A program made the position numbers and the translations under genes. This document shows, piece by piece, positions 57,460-64,000 of a stretch of DNA of 64,000 nucleotides (the stretch's first letter is position 1; the number at the start of each line of letters is the position of its first letter). A model generated the notes under the pieces. The model was not told the origin of the DNA. It saw only the letters and a program-made list of their open reading frames with translations, and made no database searches. Source of the DNA: Cycas panzhihuaensis (lineage: Eukaryota > Cycadophyta); the NCBI GenBank assembly GCA_023213395.1, contig CM041465.1:2170001-2234000 (forward strand). Reading direction: 5' to 3'.

Positions 57460-59136
57460 CCCCGAAACAAGGGGAAGAAGGTGATCCAGTTGCTTGAAGC
57501 AACTCCTACTTACGCCCTTACACGATCTCAAGTCGCCAAGGAAGCGGCGGGAGCTTCTTGTTCTTCGGCTCTTTCCGACCCTCTTCCAAAGAACCTTCCT
57601 CCAGAAATCCCTCTCTTTCCCAAGGCTATTCTTGTACGCCCGGGTCGTTACGATTTCTGAAGGGCACTTACCCAACCTACCGTGAAGGGTAAGCCCTTCT
57701 CCATCGTGGACGAGCTTCATACGGTCGCCGCAGGAATGTCCTTGATGGATGTTATGAGGAGTTGTCCCAAGTAGCGGGCCCTCCTCTTAGAAGCTTTAGG
57801 ATCGAGTGATGCGCCTATCCACGCTTTGGGTGTCACCCAAGGTTGTGGACCTGTTATCTCATTTGATCCTAAGGATCTTCCTCCTGCCGGTGAAAGGGAA
57901 CGTCAGTGGAACTTCCCATTCACCATCACTATCGATACGCCTGATTGTACCCTTCGAAGGACTGTTGTCGATAATGGTTCTTCTGTCAATGCCATGCCCT
58001 TGTGTGTCATGTAAGAGCTTGGTATCTCTGCCTTGGAACCTGTTCCCTGGTGATGCCAAGGTTATGATGGTAGCGAGAAGACCCCTTTGGGATCTGTCGT
58101 GATTCCACTCACCCTTGAGGGCAAGACCATTCTTGCCGACGTTGTAGTCCTCGACGTAGACGTGGATCACAACCTCCTTCTAAGTCGTCCATGGCTTGAC
58201 CAAATGGGAGCCGTGTGCTCGACTCTTTAGGGACAACTTAAATTCGTCCATGATAGGCGGATGAGAGTGGTTCCCCGCGAACGCCCATTTACTAAACAAA
58301 CTCACTCCACCAGTTCAGCAAACCAAGGTTCATCTACATATGCCTCGGCTTGCTCTATTGGTATACTTAACCCATCCGAAGAAGATCCCGCATCTTCTCC
58401 CCCTAGTCTCACGCGATTTGCCCCTATTGGCATTGGGAGTTACAGGTACCTTGCTTCGTTTAGTGATGACGAGTCACTCGATGAAGACGAGGATCGTCTT
58501 CACCCTGTCTCTTTCCTCTGCGCCAGTAGGTCGTACCCGCCTTATTCTAGATCCCTACCTAGAACCTCTCTCGTTGGTGAGGCTAGCCACTCATGCGTGT
58601 CACACGTCATCGCTCGTGTTGACCCGCCCATCGCCAGTTCTGCTTCTTCATTACCCCCCGTAGGTAATGGCTTTGAAGAATTTCCTTTCGCTCCTTCCGA
58701 GGAGCCTCTTCTTGGTTTTCCTTTAGATTCCCACGAGGAAGTTGAGCAACCCGACGGCCATCACGGTCCCGTTGCTCTTACTCCCTCCAGTGCTTCCTCT
58801 ACTCAAAGTTAGGTCATCCATGGGGTGGATTATTTCGAGGATGACGAAGCCCTACTTGAGCATCTGGCAGGCCTTGCACCTAACTTGCCTTCTGGTCACC
58901 ACCGGCTTGGTCATCAGAAGATCCTCGCAATCGGATCCACGCTTGCCAATCTGATCCCGTCTCTTGTTCCTCCTCCTCCTGTTGATCTTACCCCTCTCCA
59001 CTTCGAGGAGGGCAACGCCATGTACATAAGAGCAACTCAAGACATAGTCTTGGCCCCAGGCAAGGTCATTAAGGTTGGGTTGGAATGTTCCCCTGATGAG
59101 ATAAGGGAGTACTCCCTTTTGTTCCAGGAGTTCTGA
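57460..59136 (+). pseudogene. Element B protease and linker to RT
   Basis: In frame with gag. Protease core FTITIDTPDCTLRRTVVDNG has the DNGSS site at about 57970, then TILADVVVLDVDVDHNLLL. The linker (SDDESLDEDEDRLHPVSFLC, EFPFAPSEEPLLGFPLD) runs without frameshift into RT (IVLAPGKVIKVGLECSPDEI). Stops include 57658-57660, 57772, 58012-58014, 58228 and 58810; the first is at the same codon as in A. It would process the Gag-Pol polyprotein. Confidence 0.78.
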
Positions 59137-60450
59137 GACATTTTCGCGTGGGATTATGCTGACATGAAGGGAATCAACCCCTCGATTGTCACTCATAACC
59201 TCACCACCCTTCCTGGCGCCCGCCCTGTGCGCCAGAAGCAGCGTCCCCTTCACCCGAAGCTCTCTGCCACCGTCAAAATGGAGGTTGAAAAGCTTCTGGA
59301 CGCTGGGCTTATTACTTCTATCGACTACCCTAAATGGGTCTCTAACATTGTCCCCGTTGCTAAAAAGAATGGGGTAATCAGTATATGTGTCGATTTTCGC
59401 GACATCAATAATGCTTGTCCCAAGGATAATTTTCCATTACCCTTCCTCGATCAAATCATTGATCGCACCGTCGGATTTGAAGTGATGTCCATAATAGACG
59501 GCTTCTTTGGCTACAACCAAATTCAGATTTCTCCCGAAGACTGCCATAAGACGGCCTTCACTACTCCTTGGGGTACCTTCGCCTACAAGGCGATGCCCTT
59601 TGGCCTTAAGAATGCAGGTGCTACTTAGCAAAGAGCCATGCATTTTATTTTCCATGACCTCATTAATAATATGTTGGAAGTCCTCATGGACAATATGATA
59701 GGTCTCTTCCGCGTTAGAGCCCATCACCCTTCCCACTTGCACGCCATCTTTTCACGATGCCGTAAGTATCACGTCAGTCTAAATCCGCTCAAGTGTGTGT
59801 TTGCCGTTACCTTGGGTAAACTCCTTGGGTTCCTTGTATCCAAATAAGGAATTCGGATTGACCTTGACAAAGTCAGAGCAATCCTTGACATGCCACCGCC
59901 TAGAACCCAACAACAGATTAAGTCGTTTCTAGGAAGGCTTGGTTTTCTTAGGCACTTCTTAACCGATTTTGTTGTGAGCACTAAACCCCTCACGAACCTA
60001 TTGAAGAAGGGAGCTCTTTTTGCCTAGTTTGACAAGATCCAAAAGGCCTTCGAAGGACTTAAGGAAGCCCTAGCTTCCGCTCCTATGTTGGTGCCTCCTC
60101 GATTCGATAGGCCCTTCATCCTATACACCTCGGCGACTGACGAATCCTTGGGTGCTATGCTTTCTCAGGAGGATGACTCAGGAACCGAGAGAGCTATATA
60201 TTTCATCAGTCGCACTCTCGTGGCTACTGAGCTTAACTATTCCCCCACCGAGAAGGAATGTCGCTCCTTGGTCCATGCGACCAAGAAGTTCAGGCACTAC
60301 TTGCTCGACAACACCACTAAGGTGATCGTCCAATCCGATCCCTTGAGATACTTGCTAACTCGTTCAGATTTGATGGGTAGGGCTGGTCATTAGGCCGTCC
60401 TACTCCAAGAATTCAACCTCCATATCGTTAACTGGAAATCAAAGAAGGGA
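59137..60450 (+). pseudogene. Element B reverse transcriptase and first RNase H
   Basis: RT blocks as in A: CVDFRDINNACPKDNFPLP, IDGFFGYNQI, FTTPWGTFAYKAMPFGLK. The active site reads VLMDNMIG: the second catalytic Asp is Asn (AAT 59692-59694), so the polymerase would be dead even without stops. The first RNase H (FILYTSATDESLGAML, ELNYSPTEKEC, VIVQSDPLRYLLT) lacks the first Asp in the same way as A. Stops at 59134-59136, 60025-60027 and 60391-60393 occur at the same codons as in A. Stop 59626 is private to B. Confidence 0.92.
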
Positions 60451-61814
60451 ATGATAGTAGCCGAGCAACTCGCGAATGCCCCTATCCCTAACTCCTTTAG
60501 TGCTCCTGTTGACGACTCTCTCCCCGACGAGTCTATCTTGATAATTCAGGGAGCTTCTCCCCATCCGCTCATCGACAATGAGTGGTACGGTGACATAGTG
60601 TGGTATCTTACGCAGCAGCAACCAATGCTAGTAGTAAAGTCAGATCTCGTATCCGGACTTCTGCCAGGTAATATCTCCTCATGGACAAGGTATTGTATAA
60701 GAGGTACTTCGATGGGATCCTCCTCTGCTGTGTCACTACTGACAAAGACGACCAGGTACTTCGCGAATGCCACCACGGCATTTGTGGAGGTCACTTTGGG
60801 GGCTAGTCTATGGCTTAGAGGATCCTTCGCATGGGCTATTTTTGGCCGTCCCTCTTTAAGGACGCTCACGCTTTTGCTCTGAAATGTCGGCGATGTCAAG
60901 AACACACCAACATTTCCCATGTGCCTTCTGAGGCCCTACATCCCATTGTTTCGCCATGGCCTTTCGCTCAATGGGGACTAGACCTTATTGGGGCTATCTC
61001 CCCACCTTCGTCATCGTAGCACAAGTTTATCTTAACTACCATGGAATATTTTACCAAATGGGCAGAGGCCATTCCCTTGATCACTACTCCTAGTAAAACG
61101 ATCACCACGTTCGTTTACCAGCACATCATTTACCGTTTCAGAATTCCGGACGTCCTAATCACCAACAATGGAACTCCTTTCTGTAATAAGGAGATGGATG
61201 AGCTTTGTAAGAAGTTTAAAATTTCTCACAAGACTTCCTCCCCTTACTACCCTTAGGCAAATGGCTAAGTGGAGTCTTTCAATAAGACTCTCATTAACAT
61301 TCTCAAGAAAACCGTTGCCCAATCTCAAAAGGATTGGCACCTTCAGTTGCCCTTCGCCTTGTGGGCTTACCGCACCTCTATCCGTTCCGCCACAGGAATG
61401 ACCCCGTTCTCCCCGGTCTATGGTGCGGAGTACTCATTTGGAGGTGGAGATTCCTTCCTTGCGAGTCTCCCTTCGAGGTTTCATCACGAAGAGTCGATCC
61501 GTCAGGCTCGCCTGCTGGACCTTGAAGCTTTGGATGAGAGACACTTAGCCGCCTATCAGGCTAATCTAGCATCCAAATCCCGCTTACAAAGGGCCTACGA
61601 TAAACACCTTTTTTCCTGCCCTTTGTTTCCTGGGGACTATGTCCTCAAGCTCGAGTATCTCCATGACCGTTTGACCAAGTTCAAACCTCGATGGGTTGGT
61701 CCTTTTGTCATTATCGAATCCCTCGATAATGGTGCCTATAAGATAGCCACCCTAGAAGGGCTTGAATTTGAGAAAGCTGTTAATGGGAAGTTCCTTAAGA
61801 AGTTTTATGCGTGA
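60451..61814 (+). pseudogene. Element B integrase
   Basis: A linker (NAPIPNSFSAPVDDSLPDES) precedes a small deletion relative to A near 60622-60630 that shifts the frame. Zinc domain: VLRECHHGICGGHFGG ... ALKCRRCQEHTN. Core: first Asp in GLDLIGAI; the second is Asn (ITNNGT, AAC 61164-61166); Glu in VESFNK. The C-terminal domain is complete from 61269 to 61814 (QLPFALWAYRTSIRSATGMT, YGAEYSFGGG, FKPRWVGPFVIIESLDNGAY, NGKFLKKFYA). Stops 60816-60818, 61017-61019 and 61266-61268 are at the same codons as in A. Confidence 0.9.
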
Positions 61815-62565
<751 letters not shown>

Positions 62566-64000
62566 CTACTCACTGTTGCCCGCCTCACGGGTGCCATCTC
62601 CTGGTCTTTGTGATCCCTCTCTTGGGGACCACATGCCTGTGAGGCTCCTCCTAGGCCTCCGCGAGCTGCCTGCCTCACTCTCCTCATCCCTCGGCCGTCT
62701 CGGGGTCGTCGTCGCCGTGTGGGTACGCGTCCTGCTCTGGCTCAACCTCGATACCATCTGTGCTACCAACTGATCGTATCTAGCCTGGATACGATCCCGC
62801 TCTCCCCAAAGTGCCTCCTCTATCACCCTCAGATGCTCTGTGATGACTGCTAGCTGGGTTCTGCTCTCGGCATCTCCACCTGCTCTGCCTTGTGCCTCTA
62901 AAGCCTGTACCCATCCGCGTAGCTCATCTCTCTCGCGTCTCGCATCATCTCTCTCCTACTGCAGTCGTCCTTGGGATGTCACGTGCTCTTGGGACTCTGT
63001 ATCCCATATGTCCCTTGCCCTCACCAACGGGGCAAATGCCTCTCTGTGGGCACCTGCCGCTCTAGGCTCGTCACCTGCCTGGATGGGCAATTGCCCCTCT
63101 GTGTACACCTGAGGGAATATCTCCCTCACCACAGCCTATACTAATATCTGGATCTCTGCTGCACCTTCCGATATAACATGCCATGTGTCAATTTACATCT
63201 CATCATATACCATAATCAAATCAAACCAAACATCTATCTGGATGCCAAACGACTCTGGAAAGGCTTAGGTCTCACCTGCGGTGGCTGCCGGCTCCTCTAG
63301 TTGCGCGGCATCCTCCCCTCCTGGCTCTCCGCCAGCTGCGGGTGCCTCGTCCTCTGGAACCTCCTCTGCCTGGGTCTCTCTCCTCACGGGGATGGACCCA
63401 GCTCTCGTCCCTCCAGATCCCATCACGATCTGTAGCCTGCGGGCCCTGGACATGGGTCCCCTGACCTCGCCCTGTGCTCTAGACAGTCCTACCTCTCCTC
63501 CGGTAGCTCTGGATGGATCCCTTGCATCTCCTGCTATCCCTGAGGGACCTGCCTCCCCTGCAGGTCATGACGGGCTGGCCCCATCATCTCCATCATCCCC
63601 GTCGTCTCCGCTGTCATCGCCTGCAGGCACTCCTGCTCCGCCCGCCTCATCATCACTATCCCACCTCACTGTCCTATAAGGCTCTGCTATGTAGTCTGGG
63701 AGGGTGAGGAGGTCTAGTGACGTGGCCTCCACTGATTGCCAGACATGGACCCTATCCTCTGTCCCCCTTAGCTGAGTCTGGCACCTGTGGACCATCGGGG
63801 CCTTCTCTGTGATGGGGTGTGATCCCCTCGCTGGTGCCACTACCGCGAAGTGATCGAAGAACCAACACTGTAATAGTGTGCTATACGATAATCCACCTCT
63901 GCCGGTCATCTTGATAGTATCCAACTGGGCGATGAGGTTCGCCGCTATCAGGGCTGCCCAGTCCATCCTCTCGCCAGCTTCGCAGCGACGAACTACATCC
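62566..64000 (-). pseudogene. Antisense PMD-like gene of element B, C-terminal two thirds
   Basis: Minus strand, entering at the window edge in frame (DVVRRCEAGERMDWAALIAA). It continues with NLIAQLDTIKMTGRGGLSYS, CWFFDHF and PYRTVRWDSDDEAGG, a Gly/Asp/Pro-rich acidic tail (stop 63565-63567), then EVPEDEAPAAGGEPGGEDA. A candidate intron (63275-63165) leads to an exon with a coiled coil (ERDDARRERDELRGWVQALE, VITEHLRVIEEALWGERDRI, QARYDQLVAQMVSRLSQSRT) and a basic tail, stop 62566-62568. The start of the gene and its promoter lie outside. The better-kept frame here than in A supports a real gene. Confidence 0.78.
63165..63275 (-). other. Candidate 111-bp intron of the antisense PMD gene in B
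   Basis: Minus strand: CCGCAG|GTGAGACC ... ATCGGAAG|GTGCAGCAG. It contains two stops in the frame of the flanking exons, and its boundaries agree with those in A. Confidence 0.7.

Overview
The window looks like plant nuclear heterochromatin made almost entirely of nested LTR retrotransposons. I recognise no ordinary single-copy host gene. The signs of a plant are Ty1/copia and Ty3/gypsy pol domains, plant-type primer-binding sites (TGGTATCAGAGC for initiator tRNA-Met; TGGCGACC...TGGGGA of the Tat/Ogre kind), and an antisense plant-mobile-domain (PMD) gene inside a gypsy element. Species cannot be determined. Nearly all coding regions carry stops and frameshifts, mostly explicable as C-to-T/G-to-A decay, so they are called pseudogenes. 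Element names (E1, E2, C, M0, M1, D, H, A, B) are mine.

Layout. 1-5.1 kb: two decayed copia elements. E1 probably sits inside E2, because E2 coding resumes just after the E1 3' LTR. 5.1-18.2 kb: AT-rich remains of an old minus-strand Tat-like gypsy element (M0), interrupted by a complete copia element C (7889-16066, 5-bp target duplication GAAAT) with a 3.3-kb leader holding a very GC-rich block. 18.2-30.67 kb: a second minus-strand Tat-like element, M1. Its 3' LTR (18216-21054) abuts the integrase tail of M0. M1 keeps gag and a second RNase H but lacks RT-integrase, and carries a non-coding LTR element D (21680-25913, TSD GTAGG). 30.67-64 kb: a plus-strand chromovirus-like gypsy element H, inserted in the 5' LTR of M1, is split by two large Tat-like elements of one family. 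A (32487-49348, LTRs 2.72 kb) lies in H gag. B (52410 to beyond the window) lies in H pol.

The A/B family is the most interesting content. Gag, protease, RT, RNase H and integrase lie essentially in one sense frame. They are followed by a convergent antisense PMD gene with a candidate TATA box and introns. In A, a separate sense-strand second RNase H lies just before the polypurine tract. The first RNase H lacks its usual first aspartate, fitting the known idea that a second RNase H replaces the original one. A and B share identical stop codons at nine places although they inserted independently. The nesting order inferred is M0, then M1, then H, then A and B, with C and D as side insertions. 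It predicts what lies just right of the window.
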